A stretch of 64,000 nt of DNA from Delphinus delphis (Eukaryota > Chordata > Mammalia > Artiodactyla > Delphinidae), in NCBI RefSeq assembly GCF_949987515.2, contig NC_082703.1:11618680-11682679 (forward strand), in the 5' to 3' direction. The notes below the pieces were generated by a model. The model saw only the letters and a list, made by a program, of their open reading frames with translations. It was not told the DNA's origin and did no database searches. The position numbers and the translations under genes are program-made. Positions 34,728 through 45,663 of the stretch are shown here, piece after piece (positions within the stretch are counted from its first letter, which is position 1; each line of letters starts with the position of its first letter).

Positions 34728-35153
34728 TACCATCTTACTCCTTTTGAAATATTATATGGTGCCCCGCCTCCCCTCCTCACTTTAGGAAAAGAAATAAAAC
34801 CTGATTGTCAAAATAACACTGACTTATATGCTAGGCTACTGGGACTCCAATTGGTCCAGAAAGAAATATGGTCCCAACTCGCCAAGGCCTACCAACCGGG
34901 AACACCGGGAGAAACTCATCCTTTCCAAGTCGGAGACTCCGTATACGTCCATCGGCATCGAACCCAGATGTTGAAACCTCGATGGAAAGGACCATACACC
35001 GTCCTCCTCACCACCCCAACGGCCATAAAAGTGGACGGCATCGCTGCCTGGATCCATGCTTCACATGTGAAGGCTGCACCAGCGACGGCATCATCAGGAT
35101 GGCGGGCCCAAAGAACCGACAACCCGCTCAAACTCAAGCTTCTACGAACCTAA
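34728..35153 (+). pseudogene. Detached integrase C-terminal region of pol
   Basis: The pol frame stays open beyond the TGA to a natural stop at 35151-35153. This segment encodes the end of the catalytic core and the C-terminal domain of integrase, with a 'KGPYTVLL' block and an '[10 protein letters not shown]' block typical of the gammaretroviral integrase tail. A Met codon at 34851 could start a 100-residue peptide, but no promoter or translation signal suggests it is made. It overlaps the env start region in another frame, as is usual in the genus. Confidence 0.85.
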
Positions 35154-35719
35154 GACTTATAATTTTGGTTTTACTGCCTTTACTGACTGACTAGGAATAT
35201 CTGCCGGGATAGGAACAGGAACCACAGGCCTCATACAACAACCCCAGTATTATGCAAGTTTAAGACAGGCTGTAGACATCGACCTTCGAGCATTAGAAAG
35301 TTCCATAACTCAACTAAAGGAATCACTCACCTCACTTTCAGAAATGGTGTTGCAGCCTAGATTTGCTGTTTCTTAAGGAAGGGGGATTATGCGCCGCTCT
35401 AAAAGAATAATGTTGCTTTTATATTGATCATTCAGGAACCATTACCAAAACCATGGATAAACTAAGGGAACGCTTAGATAAAAGGCAAAGGGAGAGAGAG
35501 AACGAAAAAGGATGGTTTCAATCATGGTTTGATAAGTCCCCCTGGTTTACCACCTTAATCTCTACTCTGTTGGGACCTCTTATTGTTTTATTGTTGATTT
35601 TAACTTTTGGACCATGTGTTCTAAATCGCTTGATAGCATTTATTAGAGAACGTATCAGTACTGTACAAGTTCTAATGTTAAGACAACAGTACCAAAGTTT
35701 ACGAACAGAAGGTTGAGAT
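35099..35719 (+). pseudogene. Env remnant: signal peptide joined to a broken TM subunit
   Basis: A Met codon at 35099, overlapping the end of pol in another frame, opens a 31-residue peptide with a hydrophobic run (LIILVLLPLL), consistent with an Env signal peptide. It stops at 35192-35194. Directly after, in a different frame, the sequence enters the end of the TM fusion-peptide region, so the entire surface subunit (about 1.2-1.4 kb) is missing, with the junction near 35192-35195. The TM part is then broken by a frameshift near 35355 and by a TAA at 35408-35410. That TAA lies inside the C-X6-CC motif region that normally contacts the surface subunit. No functional envelope glycoprotein can be made. 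An acceptor-less env transcript is likely. Confidence 0.88.
35453..35716 (+). CDS. Residual open frame for Env TM C-terminal part
   Basis: An 87-codon frame remains from the TM subunit. It has a charged Arg/Glu/Lys-rich juxtamembrane stretch (2-20), a Trp-rich segment (W21, W25, W31), one membrane span (about 33-57) and a cytoplasmic tail ending near a YQSL tyrosine motif (80-83), all features of gammaretroviral TM. It lacks a signal peptide, fusion peptide and the surface subunit. It may simply be a decaying fragment; expression is not implied. Confidence 0.55.
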   Translation: MDKLRERLDKRQRERENEKGWFQSWFDKSPWFTTLISTLLGPLIVLLLILTFGPCVLNRLIAFIRERISTVQVLMLRQQYQSLRTEG

Positions 35720-35746
35720 TCCATGATTGGAATCAATAGTCACAAG

Positions 35747-35759
35747 AAAAAGGGGGGAA
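35747..35759 (+). promoter_or_regulatory. Polypurine tract
   Basis: AAAAAGGGGGGAA immediately upstream of the 3' LTR. It primes plus-strand DNA synthesis in retroviruses. Uninterrupted. Confidence 0.93.
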
Positions 35760-36250
35760 TGTGGGACTCGAGGGACATTGTTCCAGCTAATGATTAAGAA
35801 CTCTCCAGACAATAGGGGCTTCTTAGACAATGGGTGAATTTCCAGGATGTCCGGCCCCCTTCCGAGAAGGAGGGAGATAACAAAATGTAAAAAAGGTGTC
35901 TGTCAAAGACCAATCAGGCAGCTGGGGAGAAGGAGGGAGATAAACAAAATAGGTGTCTGTCAAAGACCAATCAGACAGCTGGGGATAAGTTCCCTCTCTG
36001 GTCCGAGCCTAAGCCGGGACCAATCAGCAGGAGAACACAACCAAATCTATAATTTACATACGGGGAAGTGGGAACCTATAAAACTGACATATTCGCGCCC
36101 AAAAGGGGTTCCTTCTTCGACCTCCTGCGTGAGGACCAAGGAACCCCGGTGCACCGGCCTTCAATAAACCTCTTGCGTTTTGCATCGACTTCCGACTCTT
36201 GTTGTTTCCTGGGCGAGTCGAAACTCCTAGGAGACCGCGCAGGTCTAACA
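35760..36250 (+). repeat. 3' LTR of gammaretrovirus
   Basis: 491 bp, same structure as the 5' LTR with TATAAAA, AATAAA and the duplicated U3 block. The only base difference I found is C at 35819 versus T at 29162. It is followed by the CATC duplication and the resumed MLT1-like sequence. Confidence 0.97.
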
Positions 36251-36254
36251 CATC

Positions 36255-36420
36255 AAGGAGGCAGCTGTCTGCAAGCCAGGAAGACTTCTCAACAGAAGCA
36301 GAAGCAACTGGAACCTTGATCTCAGACTTCTAGCCTCCAGAACCAGAGGAAATACACATCTGTTGTTTGAGCCACCCAGTCTGCGGTGTCCTGTTACCGC
36401 CTCCTGAGCAGACTAATATA
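36255..36420 (+). repeat. MLT1-like MaLR LTR, right part
   Basis: Resumes after the provirus with 'ctgcaagccaggaaga', 'cttgatctcagacttctagc', 'tgttgtttgagccacccagt', and ends 'gactaatata', the normal 3' half of an MLT1-type LTR. Joining it with 28884-29102 gives a single ~385-bp LTR. Confidence 0.75.
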
Positions 36421-36735
36421 TAGTTGAAACCATTCAAGTAAAACGGTAGAATGAAACATGCTCAAACACACAAAATCTAAAAAAATTAACTGACATGTAT
36501 CCTTCTTCTAGAAGTTTCTGGAGGATGCACTTGACCAAGTATGGGAGTAAACTGAGAAAGAAGAAGGCATGGAATCCAACACAGGAAAGAGGCAAAAAGA
36601 ACTTCGAGGATGATAATAAAAGGAAAACCAGCATTCGGAAACCATTTTGGAGAGAATCTATCCAGATTGGGGCAGGAGAACTCAGGGCTACAGAAAGTAA
36701 GTCACCAAAGGGAAAGAGAAAGAGAGAGAGAACAC
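36421..36735 (+). repeat. Old L1-related fragment
   Basis: Blocks such as 'ggagtaaactgagaaagaag' and 'catggaatccaacacagga' resemble old L1 sequence. It may continue the fragment at 28540-28883. Low resolution. Confidence 0.4.
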
Positions 36736-36739
36736 AAGG

Positions 36740-36838
36740 TGGGGAGGAGGAAGGAAGGGAGGGAGGGAGGGAGAGAGGGAGGGAGGGAGGGAGGGAGGAG
36801 AAAAGAGAAAAAAGAAAAGAGGAAAGAAAAGAAAAGAA
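36740..36838. repeat. (GGGA)n / GAAA-rich simple repeat
   Basis: A purine-only tract of GGGA and GAAA repeats. Arg/Glu-rich open frames over it are artefacts. Confidence 0.95.
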
Positions 36839-38047
36839 GACCCTATGTATTTCAATGTATTGTGATGAAATTTATATATCTGACAGATGCAGTTTGGGAC
36901 TAAATTAAATATATCAATAGATCTGCAATATTCAGTTAAACCCAAAAATCTTCTCAATTGTCATTTTGGAGGGATCTAGGATAAGCTTGGATAGCCTTTA
37001 GTCTATGAGGAGAGAGTATTTTTCCCTCTTTAGAGAGGTTAATGCCCTAAATAATGAAATGTATTCTGACAAAATTGTAATTTATCTTTTGAAACTTTTT
37101 GTCCCTTTCTGCTAAGGCTGACAACAAGTAAATGGAATCCTTTTCATAGGCTTCCTTGTTCTCTGAACAAAGTAGAAAATCATCTACATATTATATCAAA
37201 ACAGAATCACAAGAGAAATTAGATCTTTTACATTTTGATTGAGGGTCTGGGAAAAGTGGGAGTGAACCCTTGGGGCATGACTGTCCAGCTATATTGTCCT
37301 CTCCAGGTGAGGGCAAAAAGGAGTTGACTCTCCTGGGTAGAGGCACACTGAGAAAGGCCGAGCAAATATCCCCCACAGGGAAGCACGTGGCTTCAGGAGG
37401 AGTTGAGCACAGGATGGTGTTTGGGTTAGGTACCACCAAGAAGTTACAGAAAACAATTCTGACAGAACCGAGACCTTGTACAAATCAATATCCTCATGCT
37501 TTTGGTGTCTTACAGAGCATTATGGTCAGGAATGTTACAAGGGCTAGTGCAGAGCATGAGAAGACCTTTGGATGTTTGCTCTGTCCTTTGCTTCTGGTTT
37601 CAAGGGATATTGAGGAGGTTTTAGGTAACAGTTTGGTAGCATCTATCTGAACTTTTAGAGGTCCTGATCCTATTATTTTGCCAATGTCAGTGTAATATTT
37701 AGCCCATAGAGCATCAGGTACAGCAGTGAGTTCCTTATCTGGGGCGTAGGTTAAATATAATGGAGGACGCAAAGGTATATCCGGAGCAGTCCCAACTGGA
37801 TTGTGAATAGAAGAACCTCTGGAACTTCAAGAAATAGTCCCTTTGGTGTGCACTTAATATTATTTTATTTTCTGGGTAAATCTCCCCTTATTAAATTTTC
37901 AGAGGTGGTATCACAGAGCAGGAAAAGATGTTTTTCAATCAAAGGCCCAAGTGTTACAGTTGAGGGATGGGAGAGAGGGAAAATCTGTGAGGGATGTGAA
38001 ATATCCACCACTGTATGCTATGTTCACTCTGAAGGAAAGGTTTAGCT

Positions 38048-41000
38048 AAAATGTAAAACCACAAAGAAATGGACAAACTCTTGGAAAGGTACAATTTTGC
38101 AAGATTGAACCAGAAAGAATTAGAAAATATAAACAAACCTATCACAAGTAATGAAATTGAAACTGTAATTAAAAGTCTTCCAAAAAACAGAAGTCCAGGA
38201 CCAAATGGCTTCACAGGCAAATTCTATCGAACATTTACAGAAAAACAGACACCCATCCTTCTCAAACTCTTCCAAAATATAGCAGAGGGAGGAACACTTC
38301 CAAACTCATTCTACGAAGCCACCTGACACCAAAACCAGACAAAGATATCTGAAAAAAAGAAAATTACAGACCAATATCACTGATGAACACAGATGCAAAA
38401 ATCCTCAACAAAATACCAGTTAACAGAATCCAACAACACATTAAAAGGATCATACACCATGATCAAGTGGGATTTATCCCAGGGATGCAAGGATTCTTCA
38501 ATATATGCAAATCAATCAGTGTGATACACCACAATAACAAATTAAGGAATAAAAACCATATGATCATCTCAATAGATGCAGAAAAAGCTTTTGACAAAAC
38601 TCAACATCGATTTATGATTAAAAACTCTCCAGAAAATGGGCATAGAGGGAACCTATCTCAACACAATAAAGTCCGTATACGACAAATCCACAGCAAACAT
38701 CATACTCAATGGTAAAAAACTGAAAGCGTTTCCACTAAGATTAGGAAGAAGACAAGAATGTCCACTCTCGCCACTCTTATACAACACAGTTTTGGAAGTT
38801 CTAGCCACAACAATCAGAGAAGAAAAAGAAATAAAAGGAATACAAATTGGAAAAGAAGAAGTAAAACTGTCACTGTTTGTATGATACTATATATACATGA
38901 TACTATACATAGACAATCCTAAAGATGCCACCAGAAATCTACTAGAAATAAGTAATGAATTTGGTAAGGTTGAAGGATACAAAATTAATGCACAGAAATC
39001 TCTGGCATTCCTATACACTAACAATGAAAAATCAGAAAGAGAAATTAAGGAAACACTCCCATTTACCACTGCAACAAAAAGAATAAAATACCTAGGAATA
39101 AACCTACCTAAGGAAGCAAAAGACTTGTACTCAGAAAACTATAAAACCCTGATGAAAGAAATCAAAGATGACATAAACAGATGGAGAAATATACCATGTT
39201 CTTGGATTGGAAGAATCAATATTGTGAAAATGACTATACTACCTGAAGCAATCTACAGATTCAATGCAATCCCTATCAAACTACCAATGGCATTCTTCAC
39301 AGAATTAGAACAAAAAATTTTACAATTTGTATGGAAACACAAAAGACCCCAAATAGCCAAAGCAACCTTGAGAAAGAAAAACGGAGCTGGAGGAATCAGG
39401 CTCCCAGACTTCAAACTATACTACAAAGCTACAGTAAACAAGACAGTATGGTACTGGCACAAAAACAGAAATATAGATCAATGGTACAGGATAGAAAGCC
39501 CAGAGATACACCCACGCACCTATGGTCACCTAATTTATGACAAAGGAGGCAAGAACATACAATGGAGAAAAGAAAGCCTCTTCAATAAGTGTTGCTGGGA
39601 AAACTGGACAGCTAGCTACATGTAAAAGAATGAAATTAGAACACTCCCTAACACCATACACAAAAATATACTCCAAATGGATTAAAGACCTAAATGTGGG
39701 CTTCCCTGGTGGCGCAGTGGTTGAGAGACCACCTGCCGATGCAGGGGACACCAGTTCGTGCCCTGGTCCAGGAGGATCCCGCATGCCGTGGAGCGGTTGG
39801 GCCCGTGAGCCATGGTTGCTGAGCCTGCGCATCCGGAGCCTGTGCTCCGCAACGGGAGGGGCCACAGCTGTGAGAAGTCCACGTACCGCAAAAAAAAAAA
39901 AAAAAAAAAAAAGACCTAAATGTAAGACTGGACACTATAAAACTCTTAGAGGAAGATGTAGGAAAAACACTCTTTGACATAAACCACAGCAAGATCTTTT
40001 TTGACCCACCTCCTAAAGTAATGGAAATAAAAACAAAATAAACAAATGGGACCTAATGAAACTTAAAAGCTTTTGCACAGCAAAGGAAACCATAAACAAG
40101 ACAAAAAGACAACCCTCAGAATGGGAGAAAATATTTGCAAATGAAGCAACGGACAAAGGATTAATCTCCAAAATACACAAACAGCTCATGGAGCTCAATA
40201 TTAAAAAAACAAACAACCCAATTAAAAAATGGGCAGAAGACCTAAACAGACATTTCACCAAAGAAGACACCAAGAGGCACATAAAAAGATGCTCAACATC
40301 ACTAATTATTAGAGACATGCAAATCAAAACTACAATGAGGTATCACCTCACACCGGTCAGAATGGCCATCATCAAAAAATCTACAAACAATAAATGCTGC
40401 AGACGGTGTGGAGAAAAGGGAACCCTTTTGCACTGTTGGTGGGAATGTAAATTGATACAGCCACTATGGAGAACAGTATGGAGGTTCCTTAAAAAACTAA
40501 AAATAGAACTACCATATGACCCAGCAATCCCACTACTGGGCATATACCCTGAGAAAACAATAATTCAAAAGGACACATATACCCCAATGTTCACTGTAGC
40601 ACTATTTACAATAGCTAGGACATGGAAACAACCTAAATGTCCAACAACAGATGAATGGATAAAGAAGATGTGGCACATATATACAATGGAATATTAGCCA
40701 TAAAAAGGAACAAAATTGGGTCATTTGTACAGATGTGGATGGACATAGAGACTGTCATACAGAGTGAAGTAAGCCAGGAAGAGAAAAACAAATATTGTAT
40801 ATTAATGCATATATGTGGAATCTAGAAAAATGGTACAGATGAACCTGTTTGTAGGGCAGGAATAAAGACGTAGGCATAGAGAATGGACATGTGGGCACGG
40901 AGGGGAAGGGGAGGGTGGAACAAATTGGGAGATTAGGTTTGACATAAATGCACTACCATGTGTAAAACAGATAGCTAGTGTGAACCTGCTGTATAGCACA

Positions 41001-41185
41001 GGGAGCTTGGTGCTCTGTGACAACCTAGATGGGTGGGATGGGGGGGTTGGGAGGGAGGTCCAAGAGGGAGGGGATATAGGTATACATATAGCTGATTCAC
41101 TTCATTGTATAGCAGAAACTAACACACCATTGTAAAGCAATTTTACACCAGTAGAAATAAATTTAAAAAATAAAATTTTAAAGAA
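38048..41185 (+). repeat. 5'-truncated L1 (ORF2 and 3' UTR)
   Basis: About 3.1 kb of L1 beginning in mid ORF2. ORF2 is readable in blocks (38069-38326, 38383-38715, 38636-38884, 38897-39625, 40056-40697) including the 'SPGPNGFTGKFY', '[16 protein letters not shown]' and '[10 protein letters not shown]' motifs of L1 reverse transcriptase. The catalytic FADD site is destroyed: the frame stops after SLFV near 38880. The 3' UTR ends in A-rich sequence. Imperfect flanks aaaggtttagc (38037-38047) and aaagcgttagc (41186-41196) suggest a target duplication. It lies inside the antisense class I ERV. Confidence 0.9.
39698..39909 (+). repeat. Young CHR-type SINE nested in L1
   Basis: Short-subfamily copy with A-box, B-box region and an A-tail. 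The L1 ORF2 sequence AAAGACCTAAATGT is duplicated exactly on both sides (39684-39697 and 39910-39923). Confidence 0.96.
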
Positions 41186-41561
41186 AGCGTTAGCAAAGGG
41201 TTACAGGTCTTAATCCAGAAAGAGTAGCACCCATACTACCAGGAATAGATGAGAAATCAATCTACGTCTACCAGGAATCAATAGGGTGCTTTTTCCATTC
41301 ATAGAGCACCTTCATTGATGCGAATTGAGGGATTTTTCTTTGTCTTGGTTTTTCTTTCATAGGATGGAACAATTTTTTTCCCAGTGTCCTTTCTGTTCAC
41401 ACTATCTACAAATGTTTTTGTCAGTAGGTGATTGGCTGGGGAGTGGGACCACCAAGCTGTTTAATCTGCAGTGCCACAAGTTTGTGTCTCATTTTTGTTC
41501 TAAAGCCCTTTTGGAATATTCTGTCAGGTGGTGTTGTTCAGCTAAAGGAGATATTTCCCAT

Positions 41562-42096
41562 TCTGTATTAGACAGGGTTCTCCAGAGAAACAGAACCAAT
41601 AGGATTTATCAATATCTTTATCTATACATCTACATATCTAGATCATATATATGAAGAGAGAGAGAGAGAGAGAAAGATTGTAACGAATTGGCACATGTGA
41701 TTATGGAGGCTGACAAGTCCCCAGACCTGCTGTCAGTACGCTGAAGACCCAGGAGAGCTGATGACATAGTTCCAGTTCAAATGCCAGCAAGCTCAAAACC
41801 CCAAAAGAAACAGTGTTTCAGTTCAAGTTCAAAGACAGGAAAGAAATGGCTGTCCCACCTCGAAGGCAGTCAGGCAGGAGCCATTCCCTCCTACAGGAAG
41901 GAGTCTTTTTGTTCTATTCAGGCTCTTAACTGGATGAGGCCCACTCACACTAGGAGGACCGCCTGCTTTACTTAGTCTATCGATTCCAATGTTCGTCTCA
42001 TCTGGAAACACCCTTACAGACACACCCAGAACAATGACCGACATCTGAGCACCCCACGGCCCAGTCATGCTGACACGTAAAATCAACCATCACATT
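41562..42096 (+). repeat. Ancient LTR-like interspersed repeat
   Basis: Begins TGTATTAGACAGGGTTCTCC and ends 'aaatcaaccatcaca', a TG...CA-bounded repeat found widely in mammals. A GA-rich simple run (~41652-41676) lies near its start. It interrupts the antisense ERV. The exact family is not named with confidence. Confidence 0.55.
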
Positions 42097-43204
42097 TTCT
42101 AATTTCTGCTTTTAAGTTAAGTCTCCAATTCTAGGTTCATCTCCTAACAAAATGAGATGCAAGGATGCTGTTCCATCAGCACCTTCTTTAACGTTCAAAT
42201 GTTGTTGGAAGGTATTTTCTAGTCTATCCCAAAACTCTTCTACAGTTTCATCTTTCTGTTTGCCTGACTGACTTGCGGTTCAATCAGTTTTTATTGGAAA
42301 TGTTTCAAGTATGGGTTTAAGAGACTTTGACCTAATTTTCTAGCCCTTTTTGGACCTTGAGGTTTATTGTGAAAAGAGGGATCCTACAGATCCCAACAGG
42401 ACCCGGGGTTCTGAGTTAGTCCAATCAGCTTTAGCCATTCAGAATTTAGCATCTGAGCCTCCACCTAACATGTGTACAAGCTGACGCAAGTCAGATAACC
42501 CTGGGTCCTATGCACCCAAAAGAATTCTAAATTCTTCTGTGAATATTTTCTAGTCATGTTTGGGTTTAGGGAAATCTTTCAGCGTAGCTCTTAATGTAAC
42601 TCAGATCCAAAGCTGACATTCTACAGTTGCTTTCGTACCTGGCTCATGGGAAGGATGGATCTTCAGAAGCAACCGACATTTGGGGTTTTTAGGAGCACTG
42701 CTGGAAAAAGGTAGAGTCTGGACATGGGCAAAAGGAGAGAGATCAGAAGGTTAAGGGGCAAGAGGGCTGGAGGATACAGGGAGGAAAACAAGAGTGGGTG
42801 GGTTACCAGGGGAGTGAGTCTAGTTGTTTTGCTTACGTTTGTCCAATTGCTCTATAGCCTTGGCCAAAGAATCTTTTAATGAAGCAGTTTTTTACTCAGA
42901 ATATTTCTGGGGAGGCCTCTGCATACCAATCCAAACAACGCAGCCCACTGGGCCTTTGAAACCTTTTCCCTTTTCTTTTCTAATGCACCTCTTCAGTGAA
43001 CAATTTTGTTTAAATCAAACGTTCCCTGAGTGGTCACCAAAGGCCCAAATAAACCCCGGTAAAGTTATGCCATTTAGAAAGAGAAGCATAAGAATTATTA
43101 TTTTGATAAGAGCACATAGAAGATGTAGGAGTTTTTCCTGGCAAAGCAGAGGATTTAGACTTAGACAACCCCATGAAATATGGCGACGGTCGGCATGAAC
43201 ATAC

Positions 43205-44200
43205 GATAGTCCCCTCTTATCTGCAGGTACAAGACTCCCGTGGATGCCTAAAACCATGGATAGTACTAAACCCTACACATACTACGTTCTTCCCTGAACG
43301 TACATACCTATGATAAAGTTTAATTTATAGATTAGGCACAATAAGACTAACAACAATAATAATAAAATAGGACAATTATAACGATATACTGTAATAAAAA
43401 GTTATGTAAATATGGTCTCTCTCAAAATATTGTACAAATTTATGCCTTTTCCGTCTTTAAGATAATTTTAACTGGTCTTTAACTGCGACCATAACTTTTG
43501 TACTCTGAGGTGCAACAGTAAATCTAACATGAATTTCTTTTTCCTTTCACAATGTCACAGAGAGAAGATTCGTTCTTACCGTAGATCTCAGCAACCTCAG
43601 CATATGATTTTCTTTCCTTCTTTGGCAGAGAACTTTCATCTTTTCACTTCAAGGAAGCACTTTACAGCTTCTCTTTGGCATATCTGAATTGCCAGTGTCA
43701 CTACTCTGGCGCTTTGAGGCCATTATTAAGTAAAATCAGGGTCACTTGAACACACGCACTACAATACCGTGAGGCGCTCAGGGACAAACGGCAGGACGAG
43801 CTGGGCAAAGGGATGACTTCCGTCTGGGCGGGACCAAGTGGGATCCCGCGAGATTTCATCACGCTTCTCAGAACCGCGCTCGATTTAAAACTGGTGGGGG
43901 GTTGCCCGGTGGCGCAGTGGTTGGGAGTCCGCCTACCGACGCAGGAGACGCGGGTTCGTGCCCCGGTCCGGGAGGATCCCACATGCCGCGGAGCGGCTGG
44001 GCCTGTGAGCCATGGCCGCTGAGCCTGCGCGTCCGGAGCCTGTGCTCCGCAACAGGAGAGGCCGCAACAGTGAGAGGCCCGCGTACCGCAAAAAAAAAAA
44101 AAAAAAAAAGATGGAATTTTCCCTTTGATATGGATATTTTCAGACCACGGTTGACCCCAAGTAACTGAAACCACAGCAAAGTGAAAACGTAGACCTGACA
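43205..44200. mobile_element. Tigger/pogo-type DNA transposon remnant
   Basis: The left end 'agtcccctcttatctgcagg' and 'gtggatgcctaaaaccatgg' match a Tigger terminal region. The right end has the inverted counterpart 'ccacggttgacccc' and 'taactgaaaccacagcaaa'. Interior blocks 'cctatgataaagtttaattt' and 'aaaataggacaattataac' fit. It is interrupted by the CHR SINE at 43895-44109. No transposase frame. Confidence 0.75.
43895..44109 (+). repeat. CHR-type SINE, short subfamily
   Basis: Near-identical to the young copies from 'ccggtggcgcagtgg' to 'gaggcccgcgtaccgc' with an A-tail. The usual 'gggcttccctgg' head is altered to 'gggttgcccgg'. A clean target duplication was not found. Confidence 0.9.
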
Positions 44201-45289
44201 ATTTGTACCCCTAACCCCCGACCGCAGACGGATAAACCAGAGCATGCTCTCTCTGCATGAAAGCCAAGCTCTCTGGACCCAAAATGGACGTGGAAAGCAA
44301 AACCTCAGCTGGTTTTATTGGTGATTCACAACAAAGTTTGTCCAAAGAGATGCCAGTCCAGTGAGATCTGCAAAGTCTGTGTGGTAGGTTCAAACAGCAG
44401 GTTTATGTGTTCTGTGTGTTCTACGGTGATTCTCCTTAGGACAAACACTTTGAGACACCACAACACAAAACAGCAACACGAAAGACAGCTAGGTGTGATG
44501 AAAAGGAACGGCCTGACACCGCCAAGGATGCTAAACAAATGGGAACCGATAATGAAACCCGGTACCAACCCGAGAATAAATAGTCAAGAAACAACGCGTG
44601 GAGAGCAGAGTTCAGACCCAGTCCTGACTGACCATGTCCTCCCGGACTCGACAAGCCTCCAGCAGAAGGGACGGGGGTCTCTGTGGGGGCTACTGACCCT
44701 GGGTGAAGGCTGGGGTCTGCAGTGACAGTACAAATCAGGTTTCTGCGGGACCTCAGGATAACTGTGAAATAAACCAAGACCACCAAAATGAGAGCAAGCA
44801 GCGGTTATTTATCCGGAGCCTGCTGGAGCAAGGCAGGCAGCCACCTTCACTTGCGTTTGGCAGAGACTCGAAGGCAGGCAGAGGAGGGGGAAAGCTTTAC
44901 AGCGGACAAAGGAATGAATTCAAGTACGCCCTGACTGGAGGCTGCTGGCAGGCGGAATCTGCAGAAAGACTAAGTCGGAGGGGGGCATCCTAGGTGATTG
45001 GCGAGGGGGCGTGTTTGGTTTTCTCTAATTGGTCCTAAGTTGGAAGCAGGGACAAAAATTAGGTTAGCAATCAAGTCCTGGTTGTTTGGGGCCAACCGTT
45101 ACAGGGTTTATTGTTTGGCTTCCTGGATTGTTGGCTAGAAAACAGCAGTCTGATACCCACAAGCCTGACTTGCAGATTGTACGCTGGCTTCCGGTAGGTA
45201 ATGGGTTGGTTTCCTGGGCCAGCTGCTGTGGATTGTGGGTCAGAGTTCTGTTTTTACATATGGTCTGGCCACTGTTTGTGTGTTCAGTA
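44201..45289 (-). other. Unclassified; part may be an old LTR in antisense
   Basis: Around 44780-45060 the 'agcagcggttatttatccgg' and 'agcctgctggagcaaggcag' run resembles the R region of class I LTRs in reverse, but no termini or family could be assigned. No coding gene is supported. Confidence 0.25.
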
Positions 45290-45425
45290 TCTCCCAACCT
45301 TATAGGGGAGGTACTATTATTCTCATTTTTGCAAATGAGGAGAGTGTGACACAGTGCCACAGTTCATGGTAGAGCAAGAATTCAAACTAAGGCACTCTGT
45401 CTACAGTCTGTGCCCTCAGCCCCAC
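45290..45425 (+). repeat. MIR SINE fragment
   Basis: 'gaggtactattattctcatt', 'gcaaatgaggag' and 'gcaagaattcaaac' in order match the MIR core and 3' part. Confidence 0.65.
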
Positions 45426-45540
45426 AGGCAGCAGCCTCCAGTGTTCCCGTCTTGGTGGTGGGTCCATTCTAGAAATTTCTTTCCTGCAAAAAAGTTTAAA
45501 TCTCTGTTCTTCTCCCCAGTTGTTTGGAGTGCTACCCACC

Positions 45541-45663
45541 TTTTTTTTTTTTTTTCTGGCCGCACTGCACAGCTTGTGGGATCTTAGTTCCCAAGACCAG
45601 GGATTGAACCCGGGCCCTCGGCAGTGAGAGAGCAGAGTCCTAACCACTGGACTGCCAGGCGCA
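45541..45663 (-). repeat. CHR-type SINE, older short form, antisense
   Basis: A T-run then 'cttgtgggatcttagttccc', 'agggattgaacccgggccct' (complement of the B-box) and 'cctaaccactggactgcca' (complement of the head). Confidence 0.88.

Larger units (their letters stand above)
29103..36250 (+). mobile_element. Young endogenous gammaretrovirus, two-LTR provirus, env-deleted
   Basis: A 7148-bp provirus with 491-bp LTRs at both ends, TG...CA termini and a 4-bp CATC target duplication (29099-29102 and 36251-36254), the duplication size typical of gammaretroviruses. In order it carries: 5' LTR, tRNA-Pro primer site, leader with splice donor, gag, read-through pol, env remnants, polypurine tract, 3' LTR. 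The LTRs differ at one position, T at 29162 against C at 35819. Gag is fully open; pol has one in-frame stop; env has lost its surface subunit. At about 7.1 kb it is roughly 1.2-1.4 kb shorter than a typical 8.3-8.5 kb gammaretrovirus, matching the env loss. It may belong to the killer-whale/dolphin gammaretrovirus group related to pig PERV; that assignment is inference. It interrupts an MLT1-like LTR. Confidence 0.97.
36850..43195 (-). pseudogene. Old antisense class I ERV: gag and pol fragments
   Basis: Read on the minus strand, a degraded retroviral internal region is recognisable. Near 43180 a Met-Gly-Leu-Ser start resembles a myristoylated Gag. Near 42195-42265 there is a major-homology-like EEFWDRLE block. 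Near 41366-41415 lies a zinc knuckle (C..CEQKGHW..NC). After an inserted L1, pol resumes: protease-like GDLP near 37880, RT entry GPLKVQIDAT near 37640-37680, a PNPNTILCSTPPEATCF block near 37390-37430 and YVDD near 37170. It ends in LRRFLGL (RT connection) near 36950. All frames are broken, with no intact gene, env or LTRs identified. The L1 at 38048-41185 and an LTR-like repeat at 41562-42096 split it. The assignment to class I is by motif recognition only. Confidence 0.65.

Noticed and set aside
36495..36908. Lys/Arg/Glu-rich 137-codon frame
   Set aside because: Read-through of a GGGA/GAAA simple repeat and an old L1 fragment.
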